A stretch of 64,000 nucleotides of DNA from Pseudomonas vancouverensis (GTDB lineage Bacteria > Pseudomonadota > Gammaproteobacteria > Pseudomonadales > Pseudomonadaceae). A program made the translations under genes and the position numbers. Under the pieces are notes generated by a model that was given only the letters and a program-made list of their open reading frames with translations, searched no databases and was not told where the DNA came from. The stretch spans positions 434,001-498,000 of the forward strand of contig NZ_RRZK01000007.1 in the NCBI RefSeq assembly GCF_004348895.1, read 5' to 3'. Position 1 is the first letter of the stretch; the number at the start of each line of letters is the position of its first letter. Positions 39,549 through 48,005 of the stretch are shown piece by piece.

Positions 39549-39667
39549 GGGAGGGCATTCTGTCGAGTGAAACCTGAGGTGAGCCTAGCAGCTGCAATGG
39601 ACCGGGATAGTCGACAGATGTTTCAAAATGGCTGTTCAGGAGACATGCGGTCGCGGCGGCGCCCCTT

Positions 39668-39726
39668 CACGAGCAGGCTCGCCCTCACATCTGGAATGTA
39701 TTCTCAGGTGAGAGCGGGCTTGCCGG
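39668..39726. repeat. diverged REP pair
   Basis: ACGAGCAGGCTCGCCCTCAC on one side and GTGAGAGCGGGCTTGCCGGC on the other form an imperfect inverted pair around about 20 bases, upstream of the M23 gene. Confidence 0.5.
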
Positions 39727-39739
39727 CAGAGGCCGTTGA

Positions 39740-40672
39740 TCAAGCGCCGGGAATGAAGTGCTTCTGCGCCGTACCGCGGGCAATCAGGCGGGAGATGTAG
39801 TCGAGTTTCTGCGCATCCTGATCGACAAAGCGGAAGGTCAGTTGCAGCCAGTCGCTATCGGGTTTCGGCTCATGGGCGACGACTGCGTGCAGATAGCCGT
39901 TGAGGCGAGCGACTTCGGCGTTGTCGCCCTGCTCCAGGTCGAGCACGGCGCTGTCGAGGATCTGCGGCAGGGTGTCGGTGCGTTTGACCACCAGCAACGC
40001 TTCCTTGAGGCTCAGGGCCTTGATCACGCATTGCTGGTTGCCGCTGGGCAGGCGTAACTGGCCCTGGCCGCGACCGCTGGCAACGGCAGCCCCGGCCGGA
40101 GCCTTCACCGGCGGGCTGTTGAGCAGGCCACGGGATGGCGCGGCAGCAGGAGTGGGTGCTGCAGGTGCTGGCGCAGGTGCCGTTGGGGCTGTGGCCACGG
40201 AGGGTTTGCCGCCGGTCAACGCATTCAAAGTGTCGTTGCCGAAGGCCGATTGGGTTTTGGTCGAAGCGACGTTGATCAAGGCATCTAGCTTGCCGACCTT
40301 GTGTAGGGCCTGCTTGACCTTGTTCAGCAGTTGTTCGTTGGTGAACGGTTTGCTGACGTAACCGGAAACACCGGCCTGGATCGCCTGGACCACGTTTTCC
40401 TTGTCACCCCGGCTGGTCACCATGATGAACGGCATGGACTTGAGGGCGTCTTGCTCGCGGCACCAGCTCAGCAGTTCCAGGCCGGACATTTCCGGCATTT
40501 CCCAGTCGCACAGGACCAGGTCGAAGGTTTCCTTGGCCAGCATGGCCTGGGCCTTTTTGCCGTTGATCGCGTCTTCAATCCGCATGCCCGGGAAATAGTT
40601 GCGCAGGCACTTTTTCACCAGGTCACGAATGAACGAGGCATCGTCCACGACCAATACACTGACCTTACTCAT
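39740..40672 (-). CDS. response regulator, CheY-like receiver with C-terminal PilZ-like domain
   Basis: A 310-residue protein. Residues 1-125 are a receiver (VLVVDDASFIRDLVKKCLRN; phosphoacceptor Asp in VLCDWEMPEM; VSKPFTNEQLL). An Ala/Pro-rich linker occupies about 150-200. The last 100 residues have beta-barrel character resembling PilZ (GQLRLPSGNQQCVIKALSLK, WLQLTFRFVD), but without the RxxxR c-di-GMP motif. The P. aeruginosa homologue sits in the same place before phoU. The partner kinase is not in the window. Output function is unknown. Confidence 0.85.
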   Translation of the reverse strand: MSKVSVLVVDDASFIRDLVKKCLRNYFPGMRIEDAINGKKAQAMLAKETFDLVLCDWEMPEMSGLELLSWCREQDALKSMPFIMVTSRGDKENVVQAIQAGVSGYVSKPFTNEQLLNKVKQALHKVGKLDALINVASTKTQSAFGNDTLNALTGGKPSVATAPTAPAPAPAAPTPAAAPSRGLLNSPPVKAPAGAAVASGRGQGQLRLPSGNQQCVIKALSLKEALLVVKRTDTLPQILDSAVLDLEQGDNAEVARLNGYLHAVVAHEPKPDSDWLQLTFRFVDQDAQKLDYISRLIARGTAQKHFIPGA

Positions 40673-40802
40673 CCACCACCCCTTTAAAAAATCCCGGCCA
40701 GCCTATCGCTTCACTGATGGCACTTTGCCAAAAAACCTTCAGTCACGCCGGACTTTTCGTTCGCGGGTGCTGCTTTTCGAATTCGTGCGCCACAAACGAA
40801 AA

Positions 40803-40824
40803 CGCCCGGCCAATAGGCCGGGCG
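40803..40824 (-). terminator. terminator of phoU (pst operon end)
   Basis: On the minus strand CGCCCGGCC, TATT loop and GGCCGGGCG, then TTTTCG: a perfect 9-bp GC stem with a T run, 17 bases after the phoU stop. The rest of this 168-base gap holds the upstream region of the response-regulator gene. Confidence 0.9.
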
Positions 40825-40840
40825 CTTTACTTGGGCAACC

Positions 40841-41602
40841 TTACTTATCGTCAGTTTTGCCCGGAACATTAGCGTTTTCGCCATTTGTTCCTTCGACTTC
40901 TTCCTTCATGCGCTTGAGGCCCAGGTGACGCACGTCGGTGCCGCGCACCAGGTAGATCACAAGTTCCGAGATGTTGCGCGCATGGTCGCCGATACGTTCC
41001 AGCGAACGCAGTACCCAGATAATGCTCAGAACCCGCGAGATAGAGCGCGGGTCTTCCATCATGTAGGTGGCCAGCTCGCGCAGGGCGGTCTTGTATTCGC
41101 GGTCGATGATCTTGTCGTACTGCGCCACCGACAAGGCCAGTTCGGCGTCAAAGCGAGCAAAGGCGTCCAGGGCATCACGGACCATGTTGCGCACCTGGTC
41201 GCCGATGTGGCGCACTTCGACGTAACCGCGCGGCGCTTCGCCTTCTTCACACAGCTGGATGGCACGGCGAGCGATTTTGGTCGCTTCGTCGCCGATGCGC
41301 TCGAGGTCGATCACCGACTTGGAAATGCTGATGATCAGGCGCAGGTCGGAGGCCGCCGGCTGACGACGGGCCAGAATGCGTAGGCATTCTTCGTCGATGT
41401 TGCGCTCCATCTGGTTGATCTGGTCGTCGATTTCACGCACCTGCTGAGCCAGGCCGGAGTCAGCCTCGATCAGCGCGGTCACCGCGTCGTTGACCTGTTT
41501 CTCGACCAGCCCGCCCATGGCCAGGAGGTGGCTGCGCACTTCCTCCAGTTCGGCGTTGAACTGCTGGGAGATGTGGTGAGTAAGGCCTTCCTTAGAAATC
41601 AT
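40841..41602 (-). CDS. phoU: phosphate signalling protein PhoU
   Basis: A 253-residue all-helical protein of two PhoU repeats, each with metal-binding motif E/DxxxD around LERIGDEATKIARRA and LERIGDHARNISELV. It links PstSCAB with PhoR and holds PhoR in the phosphatase state when phosphate is high. I chose the ATG at 41602 (MISKEGLTHHISQQF), matching the known start. The gap to pstB (about 115 bases) carries imperfect repeats of the AAGCTTCAAGC type. Confidence 0.97.
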   Translation of the reverse strand: MISKEGLTHHISQQFNAELEEVRSHLLAMGGLVEKQVNDAVTALIEADSGLAQQVREIDDQINQMERNIDEECLRILARRQPAASDLRLIISISKSVIDLERIGDEATKIARRAIQLCEEGEAPRGYVEVRHIGDQVRNMVRDALDAFARFDAELALSVAQYDKIIDREYKTALRELATYMMEDPRSISRVLSIIWVLRSLERIGDHARNISELVIYLVRGTDVRHLGLKRMKEEVEGTNGENANVPGKTDDK

Positions 41603-41717
41603 TGTGTTCGCTCCGCAAAAGCGTTTAACCAAGAGCCGCAAGCTTCAAGCTGCTAGCTGTGTTGTGGTGAACTCAAAACCGCAAGGCTTCTGGCTTGTCG
41701 GCTTGTAGCCGCCTCAA

Positions 41718-42551
41718 CTAGCCGTAGCGACCGGTGATGTAGTCTTCGGTCTGCTTCTTCGCAGGGTTGGTGAACAGGGTGTCGGTGTCGCCGAATTCAA
41801 CCAGCTTGCCCATGTACATGAACGCGGTGTAGTCGGACACCCGCGCCGCCTGTTGCATGTTGTGGGTCACGATGACGATGGTGAACTTGGATTTCAGTTC
41901 GTAGATCAGCTCTTCGACTTTCAGCGTGGAGATCGGGTCGAGTGCCGAGCACGGTTCGTCGAGCAACAGCACTTCCGGCTCGACGGCGATGGTGCGGGCA
42001 ATCACCAGACGCTGCTGCTGACCACCGGACAGGCCGAGTGCCGAGTCGTGCAGACGGTCTTTGACTTCGTCCCACAGGGCCGCGCCTTTCAACGCCCACT
42101 CAACGGCTTCGTCGAGAATGCGCTTCTTGTTGATGCCCTGGATGCGCAGGCCGTACACCACGTTTTCGTAGATGGTTTTCGGGAACGGGTTCGGCTTCTG
42201 GAACACCATGCCGACACGACGACGCAGCTCGGCAACGTCTTCGCCCTTGCGGTAGATGTTGTTGCCGTACAGGTTGATGGCGCCTTCAACGCGGCAGCCA
42301 TCCACCAGGTCGTTCATGCGGTTGAAGGTACGCAGCAGCGTGGACTTGCCGCAGCCGGACGGGCCGATGAAGGCGGTCACGCGCTGTTTCGGGATGTTCA
42401 TGCTGACGTCGTACAGCGCTTGTTTCTCGCCGTAGAACAGGCTCAGGCCCGGCACTTCGATGGCCACGGTTTCCTGCTCGAGGCTCAGGCTCTGCTTGTC
42501 GCGACCCAGCGCCGACATGTTGATGCCGTGGGTAGGTGTTTCGTGCTGCAT
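41718..42551 (-). CDS. pstB: phosphate ABC transporter ATP-binding protein
   Basis: A 277-residue ATPase subunit. Walker A is GPSGCGKST, the ABC signature is LSGGQQQRL, and Walker B is [14 protein letters not shown]. The N-terminal 25 residues ([20 protein letters not shown]) extend beyond the E. coli protein, as in other pseudomonads. A GGGAG site precedes the ATG. It forms the high-affinity phosphate importer with PstA, PstC and PstS. Confidence 0.97.
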   Translation of the reverse strand: MQHETPTHGINMSALGRDKQSLSLEQETVAIEVPGLSLFYGEKQALYDVSMNIPKQRVTAFIGPSGCGKSTLLRTFNRMNDLVDGCRVEGAINLYGNNIYRKGEDVAELRRRVGMVFQKPNPFPKTIYENVVYGLRIQGINKKRILDEAVEWALKGAALWDEVKDRLHDSALGLSGGQQQRLVIARTIAVEPEVLLLDEPCSALDPISTLKVEELIYELKSKFTIVIVTHNMQQAARVSDYTAFMYMGKLVEFGDTDTLFTNPAKKQTEDYITGRYG

Positions 42552-42586
42552 GGGAGGCTCCCTGTGCTAACAAATTCGGTTCGGTG

Positions 42587-42606
42587 CCGCCGGCCCGGGC
42601 CGGCGG
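42587..42606. repeat. 20-base GC palindrome in the pstA-pstB gap
   Basis: CCGCCGGCCC and GGGCCGGCGG are a perfect palindrome, 31 bases after the pstA stop (in transcript direction about 35 bases upstream of pstB). It has no U tract, so it is more likely an RNA-processing or stabilising hairpin than a terminator. Confidence 0.6.
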
Positions 42607-42637
42607 TTACACAATTCTTTTGTAGGATCGGTGTTGA

Positions 42638-44308
42638 TCAGCTATCCAGCGCTTTGTACTTCTCGCGCAGGTGGTTTCGAATCCATACGGCCGACAGGTT
42701 CAGTGTCGCGATCACCAGCACCAGCAGCAGCGCCGTGGCGTACACCAGCGGCCGTGCGGCTTCAACGTTCGGGCTCTGGAAGCCGACGTCGTAGATGTGG
42801 AAGCCCAGGTGCATGATCTTCTGGTCCAGGTGCAAATACGGGTAGTTGCCGTCCACCGGTAGCGACGGCGCCAGTTTCACCACACCCACCAGCATCAACG
42901 GCGCCACCTCACCGGCGGCGCGTGCCACGGCGAGGATCATGCCGGTCATCATCGCCGGGCTGGCCATCGGCAGGACGATCTTCCACAGGGTTTCAGCCTT
43001 GGTCGCACCCAGGGCCAACGAGCCCTCGCGCACGGTACGCGGAATCCGCGCCAGGCCTTCTTCAGTGGCCACAATCACCACCGGCACGGCCAGCAGCGCC
43101 AGGGTCAACGAAGCCCAGAGCAGGCCCGGCGTACCGAAGGTCGGTGCCGGCAGCGCTTCCGGGAAGAACAGACGGTCGAGCGAACCACCCAGTACGTAGA
43201 CGAAGAAGCCCAGGCCGAACACGCCGTAAACGATCGCCGGAACACCGGCCAGGTTGTTCACCGCGATGCGGATGACCCGGGTCAGGGTGTTCTGCTTGGC
43301 GTATTCACGCAGGTACACCGCCGCCAGCACGCCGAACGGGGTGACGATCATCGCCATGATCAGGGTCATCATCACGGTACCGAAGATAGCCGGGAAGATA
43401 CCGCCTTCAGTGTTCGCTTCACGGGGGTCGTCGCTGAGGAACTCCCAGACCTTGCTGAAGTAGAAACCGATCTTGGTGGTCACGCTCATGGCGTTAGGCT
43501 GGTAGGCGTGAACCACTTTGCCGATACCGATCTCGATCTCTTTGCCGTTGGCATCACGGGCGGTCAGGCTGTCGCGGTTGAACTGGGCATGCAGGTCGCT
43601 CAGGCGTGCTTCGATGTCCTGATAACGCGCATTCAGCTCGGCACGCTCGGATTCCATGTCCGCTTGTGCGGCGGCGTCGAGCTTGCCTTCGAGCTCCAGT
43701 TTGCGACCGTGCAGACGGATGCGTTCGAGACCGGCGTTGATCGCGCCAATGTCAGTTTTTTCCAGGCTCTTGAGCTGGGCAGCCAGCTTGTTCACGCGGT
43801 CGACACGCGCCTGCAACTCCGGCCAGGCCGCTTCGCCCTCAGCAACGACTTTGCCATCCTGTTTGACGTTGACCAGGTAGCCGTAGAAGTTGCCCCACTC
43901 GCGACGTTCGATGGCCATCAATTCCGGTGGCGTGGTCTGGTTGGTCAGCCAGTCGCCGACGATCCAGGTGAAGTCGTTGCCGTTCAGGTCACGGTTGCCG
44001 ACCTTGATCAGCTCGCGGGTCATGAATTCCGGGCCTTGATCCGGCACGGGCAGGCCAGCGCTCTTCAAGCGGGCACGGGGCACTTCTTCCTTCTGCACCA
44101 CTTCACCGATGACCAGGTGATTGGCCTGACCCGGCACGTCGTAGCTGGCGTGCACCAGGTCCGCCGGCCAGAAGTGACCCAGGCCGCGCACGGCAATCAC
44201 TGCCAGCAGGCCAATGGTCATGATGACCGCGATGGACACCGCACCACCGCTGATCCAGACGCCGGGGGCGCCGCTCTTGAACCATCCATTCAGGGAGTTC
44301 TGTTTCAC
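42638..44308 (-). CDS. pstA: phosphate ABC transporter permease PstA
   Basis: A 556-residue inner-membrane permease. The core BPD_transp_1 domain is in the C-terminal half (MASPAMMTGMILAVARAAGE, the EAA loop). Between the first helix (residues about 18-38) and the core is a long periplasmic insert of about 230 residues that includes a coiled-coil-like stretch (RVDRVNKLAAQLKSLEKTDI). The longer Pst permeases with such inserts are known in pseudomonads, compared with 296 residues in E. coli. It follows pstC by 15 bases. Confidence 0.93.
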   Translation of the reverse strand: MKQNSLNGWFKSGAPGVWISGGAVSIAVIMTIGLLAVIAVRGLGHFWPADLVHASYDVPGQANHLVIGEVVQKEEVPRARLKSAGLPVPDQGPEFMTRELIKVGNRDLNGNDFTWIVGDWLTNQTTPPELMAIERREWGNFYGYLVNVKQDGKVVAEGEAAWPELQARVDRVNKLAAQLKSLEKTDIGAINAGLERIRLHGRKLELEGKLDAAAQADMESERAELNARYQDIEARLSDLHAQFNRDSLTARDANGKEIEIGIGKVVHAYQPNAMSVTTKIGFYFSKVWEFLSDDPREANTEGGIFPAIFGTVMMTLIMAMIVTPFGVLAAVYLREYAKQNTLTRVIRIAVNNLAGVPAIVYGVFGLGFFVYVLGGSLDRLFFPEALPAPTFGTPGLLWASLTLALLAVPVVIVATEEGLARIPRTVREGSLALGATKAETLWKIVLPMASPAMMTGMILAVARAAGEVAPLMLVGVVKLAPSLPVDGNYPYLHLDQKIMHLGFHIYDVGFQSPNVEAARPLVYATALLLVLVIATLNLSAVWIRNHLREKYKALDS

Positions 44309-44323
44309 AGACTTCTACCTTTC

Positions 44324-46606
44324 TTAAAGCGACGAGTATTTCTTGCGCAGACGCTGACGAATCAGTTCCGCGAGGGTGTTCATGATGAAGGTGAACAGCA
44401 GCAGCACCAGCGCCGAGAGGAACAGCACGCGGTAGTGACTGCCGCCGACTTCCGACTCCGGCATTTCCACGGCGACGTTGGCCGCCAGGGTGCGCAGGCC
44501 TTCGAACAGGTTCATTTCCATGACCGGGGTGTTACCGGTGGCCATCAGCACGATCATGGTTTCGCCGACCGCACGGCCCATGCCGATCATCAGTGCCGAG
44601 AAGATGCCCGGGCTGGCGGTGAGGATCACCACCCGCGTCATGGTCTGCCAAGGCGTGGCACCCAGCGCCAGGGAGCCCAGGGTCAGGCCACGCGGCACGC
44701 TGAACACGGCGTCTTCGGCGATGGAGTAGATGTTCGGGATGACCGCGAAGCCCATGGCCAGACCGACCACCAGTGCGTTGCGCTGGTCGTAGGTGATGCC
44801 CAGGTCGTGGGAAATCCACATGCGCATGTCACCGCCGAAGAACCAGTTCTCCATGAACGGGCTCATGTACAGCGACAACCAGCCCACAAACAGGATCACC
44901 GGAATCAGCAGCGCACTTTCCCAGCCGTCCGGCACTTTCAGGCGGATCGACTCAGGCAGGCGACTGAAGGTAAAGCCGGCGACCAAAATGCCGATCGGCA
45001 GCAACATCAGCAGGCTGAAGATGCCCGGCAAATGCCCTTCTACATAAGGTGCGAGGAACAAACCGGCGAAGAAACCGAGGATCACCGTCGGCATCGCTTC
45101 CATCAACTCGATCACCGGCTTGACCTTGCGGCGCATGCCCGGTGCCATGAAGTACGCGGTGTAGATCGCCGCGGCAACGGCCAGTGGAGCGGCCAGCAGC
45201 ATGGCGTAGAACGCGGCTTTCAGAGTACCGAAGGTCAGCGGCGACAGGCTCAGCTTGGGTTCGAAGTCGGTGTTGGCGGCGGTCGATTGCCAGACGTATT
45301 TAGGCTCATCGTAGTTTTCGTACCAGACCTTGCTCCACAGCGCGCTCCACGACACTTCCGGGTGCGGGTTGTCGAGCAACAATGGGTGCAGCTTGCCGTT
45401 AGCTTCCACGATCACGTGGTTGGCTCGCGGCGACAGGCCGAAAATGCCCCGGCCTTCCGCCACCGGCTCCACCAGCAAGGTGCGGTGAGCGGTGCTGTGG
45501 AACACACCCAGCTTGCCGGTCGCGTCCAGGGCTACAAAGCCCTTGCGACGCTCTTCGGCGGTAATTTCTACGATAGGCGCGGTGCCCATCTGGAAGGTAC
45601 GGATCTGCTTCAGGCGCAGTTCGCCATCCGGATCACGGGCCATGAACCACTGGGCCAGACCGCCTTTTGAGTCGCCGACGATCAGCGAAATGCCGCCGAC
45701 CAGTTGGGTCGTCGCGGTGACTTCGGTGTCGGCATTTTCCGACAGCTTGTAGCGACCGTTGAGGCTCTTGTCGCGCAGGCTGAACACATCGGCCTGGGCA
45801 CGCCCGTTGATCACGTATAACCACTGCTGGCGTGGGTCGACGAAGATGTTCTTCACCGGCTCGGTCATCTGCGGCAGTTCGATGCGCTTCTGCTCGGTGG
45901 TGACTTCGCCGGTCATCATGTTCTCTTCGCTGCTCAGCGACAGAACATTGAGTTGCGAACCGGTAGAGCCGACCAGCATCAGGGTCGAATCGTTGGCGTT
46001 GAGACTGACGTGCTCCAGTGCACCGCCGGCTTCGTTGACAGCAATCGGGGTCTCGCCGTAAGGGAACTCAACGGCCGGGGTAATGGTTTTTTTGCCATCC
46101 GGGTAGCTGACTTTGTAGGTATGGCGGAACACCAATGCCTGACCGCTGGACAGGCCCACGGCCACCAGCGGATGACCTGGCTGGTCTTCACCGATGGACG
46201 TCACGGTGACGCCGGCCGGAATCGGGAGATCGACGCGCTTGAGTTCGGCGCCACTGTCGATATCGAAGAACAAGGCCTGGCCTTTATCGGAAACCCGCAT
46301 GGCGACCTGATTCTGCTCTTCCAGGGAGATCATCAGGGGTTTGCCGGCATCCTGCATCCAGGCCGGGGTCAGGGCATCCTTGGCGGTCAGGCTGGCACCC
46401 TGGAACAGGGGCGCGACGACGTAGGCAAGGAAGAAGAAGATCAAGGTGATCGCACCCAGTACAGCGAGGCCGCCGACGAGGACGTACCAGCGGGTCAAAC
46501 GATCTTTCAGCGCGCGAATGCGGCGCTTGCGTTGCAGCTCAGGCGTATTGAAATCAATCCGCTTGGGGGGATTAGTAGTCATGTTGGAATTGGCCAGATC
46601 ATTCAT
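44324..46606 (-). CDS. pstC: phosphate ABC transporter permease PstC
   Basis: A 760-residue permease, far longer than E. coli PstC (319). After the first membrane helix (residues about 40-62) there is a periplasmic region of about 400 residues. It consists of repeated short beta motifs (for example GQALVFRHTYKVSYPDGKKT, SLSSEENMMTGE), resembling a beta-propeller-like insert, before the permease core (ILTASPGIFSALMIGMGRAV). It is first in pstC-pstA-pstB-phoU. The start is uncertain: ATG 46606, or ATG 46582 (MTTNPPKRIDF); see the promoter entry. Confidence 0.88.
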   Translation of the reverse strand: MNDLANSNMTTNPPKRIDFNTPELQRKRRIRALKDRLTRWYVLVGGLAVLGAITLIFFFLAYVVAPLFQGASLTAKDALTPAWMQDAGKPLMISLEEQNQVAMRVSDKGQALFFDIDSGAELKRVDLPIPAGVTVTSIGEDQPGHPLVAVGLSSGQALVFRHTYKVSYPDGKKTITPAVEFPYGETPIAVNEAGGALEHVSLNANDSTLMLVGSTGSQLNVLSLSSEENMMTGEVTTEQKRIELPQMTEPVKNIFVDPRQQWLYVINGRAQADVFSLRDKSLNGRYKLSENADTEVTATTQLVGGISLIVGDSKGGLAQWFMARDPDGELRLKQIRTFQMGTAPIVEITAEERRKGFVALDATGKLGVFHSTAHRTLLVEPVAEGRGIFGLSPRANHVIVEANGKLHPLLLDNPHPEVSWSALWSKVWYENYDEPKYVWQSTAANTDFEPKLSLSPLTFGTLKAAFYAMLLAAPLAVAAAIYTAYFMAPGMRRKVKPVIELMEAMPTVILGFFAGLFLAPYVEGHLPGIFSLLMLLPIGILVAGFTFSRLPESIRLKVPDGWESALLIPVILFVGWLSLYMSPFMENWFFGGDMRMWISHDLGITYDQRNALVVGLAMGFAVIPNIYSIAEDAVFSVPRGLTLGSLALGATPWQTMTRVVILTASPGIFSALMIGMGRAVGETMIVLMATGNTPVMEMNLFEGLRTLAANVAVEMPESEVGGSHYRVLFLSALVLLLFTFIMNTLAELIRQRLRKKYSSL

Positions 46607-46612
46607 TCGCAC

Positions 46613-46657
46613 ACCCTAGCGATCCTGTATGACAGAAAGATGACAGCACAGTGACGC
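46613..46657 (-). promoter_or_regulatory. Pho box array and -10 of pstC
   Basis: On the minus strand, three 7-base units with 4-base spacers: GCGTCAC-TGTG-CTGTCAT-CTTT-CTGTCAT (46657 to 46629), then 10 bases, then TAGGGT (46618 to 46613) as the -10. The last two units are perfect Pho half-sites. The predicted transcription start is near 46606, which coincides with the first possible pstC ATG. Confidence 0.88.
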
Positions 46658-46706
46658 GACAAATCCGCCGCAAGCGCTAGCCAGCAGTGGATAGAGGATT
46701 TGATGT

Positions 46707-46736
46707 AAATGGGGGCGACTGCTGCCGCCCCCATTT
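46707..46736 (-). terminator. stem-loop after pstS
   Basis: AAATGGGGGCG, an 8-base loop and CGCCCCCATTT: a perfect 11-bp stem 34 bases after the pstS stop. It separates pstS from pstC, which has its own Pho box, and would limit pstS read-through. Confidence 0.8.
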
Positions 46737-46769
46737 GAGTCCAGAGGGGTTCACTATGGACTCAGTTTG

Positions 46770-47774
46770 TTACTTTTTTGCGACTTCCGCGCCACCTTCC
46801 GACAGACCCAAGTCAGCCAGCGCTTTGGCGGCTACTTTGGCTGGCAGTGGGATGTAACCGTCTTTCACTACAACTTCCTGACCCTGTTTCGACAGAACCA
46901 GCTTCACGAACTCGGCTTCCAGCGGGGCCAGAGGCTTGTTCGGTGCCTTGTTCACGTAAACGTACAGGAAGCGGGACAGTGGGTACTTGCCGTTCAGGGC
47001 GTTTTCTTCGCTGTCTTCGATGAACTCGGTGCTGCCTTTCTTCGACAGAGCAACGGTTTTCACGCTGGCGGTCTTGTAGCCGATGCCCGAGTAACCGATG
47101 CCGTTCAGCGAGGAGCTGATCGACTGCACAACCGAAGCCGAACCAGGTTGTTCGTTCACGTTAGGCTTGTAGTCGCCTTTGCACAGGGCTTCTTCCTTGA
47201 AGTAGCCGTAGGTGCCGGATACCGAGTTACGACCGAACAGCTGAACCGGCTTGTTGGCCAGGTCGCCGGTCACGCCCAGGTCGCCCCAGGTTTTGACTTC
47301 GGTTTTAGCGCCGCACAGACGGGTGGACGAGAAAATCGCGTCAACCTGTTCCATGGTCAGGTGCTGGATCGGGTTGTCCTTGTGTACGAAGACAGCCAGG
47401 GCGTCCACGGCAACCGGAATAGCGGTTGGCTTGTAGCCGTACTTCTGCTCGAAGGCAGCCAGTTCGGTGTCCTTCATCTTGCGGCTCATCGGGCCCAGGT
47501 TGGAGGTGCCTTCAGTCAGCGCAGGTGGCGCGGTGGCGGAGCCAGCGGCCTGAATCTGGATGTTTACGTTCGGGTATTCTTTCTTGTAGTTCTCAGCCCA
47601 CAGGGTCATGAGGTTGGCCAGGGTATCGGAACCAACGCTGGACAAGTTGCCCGATACACCGGTTGTCTTGGTATAAGCCGGAATTGCCGGGTCAACACCA
47701 GCGGCCACCGCGTGGGCAGTCGCGACGCCAGCAGCGACAAACGTCATTGCCGCCATCAAACGCTTCAGTTTCAT
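46770..47774 (-). CDS. pstS: phosphate-binding periplasmic protein PstS
   Basis: A 334-residue periplasmic binding protein with signal peptide ([20 protein letters not shown], then HAVA). Phosphate contacts: [18 protein letters not shown], and the S-x-x-x-x-G-x-x-x-x-y helix in [16 protein letters not shown]. It contains the characteristic [33 protein letters not shown] site precedes the ATG. It has its own Pho box 78 bases upstream and a terminator at its end, so it forms a separate transcription unit from pstCAB-phoU. Confidence 0.96.
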   Translation of the reverse strand: MKLKRLMAAMTFVAAGVATAHAVAAGVDPAIPAYTKTTGVSGNLSSVGSDTLANLMTLWAENYKKEYPNVNIQIQAAGSATAPPALTEGTSNLGPMSRKMKDTELAAFEQKYGYKPTAIPVAVDALAVFVHKDNPIQHLTMEQVDAIFSSTRLCGAKTEVKTWGDLGVTGDLANKPVQLFGRNSVSGTYGYFKEEALCKGDYKPNVNEQPGSASVVQSISSSLNGIGYSGIGYKTASVKTVALSKKGSTEFIEDSEENALNGKYPLSRFLYVYVNKAPNKPLAPLEAEFVKLVLSKQGQEVVVKDGYIPLPAKVAAKALADLGLSEGGAEVAKK

Positions 47775-47836
47775 GCCTTACTCCTAGCAGATAGGGTGTG
47801 TTAAGTCGGGGCCAAGTATCAGCAGACCATGTGAAC

Positions 47837-47870
47837 ACTCTATGGCTGAATTGTGACAATTGGATGAAAG
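47837..47870 (-). promoter_or_regulatory. Pho box and -10 of pstS
   Basis: Minus strand CTTTCAT-CCAA-TTGTCAC (47870 to 47853): two 7-base half-sites with a 4-base spacer. Then 10 bases and TAGAGT (47842 to 47837) as -10. Predicted start near 47830. Confidence 0.85.
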
Positions 47871-47910
47871 GCCAGTATTGAGGCATTACCGAATTATACC
47901 GGTAGCCCAA

Positions 47911-47974
47911 ATCACCAGCAGGCTGGCTCCCCCATTGGAATGCATTTCAATGGGGGAGCCAGCCTGCTGGTGAT
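47911..47974. repeat. 64-base near-perfect palindrome (REP-like, AGCAGGCTGGCTCC class)
   Basis: ATCACCAGCAGGCTGGCTCC runs on for 26 bases in all and is exactly matched by its reverse complement on the other side of a 12-base core containing TGCA. It belongs to a second REP-like class (the 51061-51086 hairpin is a short relative). It stands between the MFS stop and the pstS Pho box. Confidence 0.85.
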
Positions 47975-48005
47975 GGGGCCAGTAGCGCTACAGATTCTGT
48001 CGGGA

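Noticed and set aside
43508..45670. A 720-codon open frame opposite pstA and pstC
   Set aside because: Antisense shadow of two well-supported permease genes; the translation is rich in His, Arg and Gln and shows no family motif.
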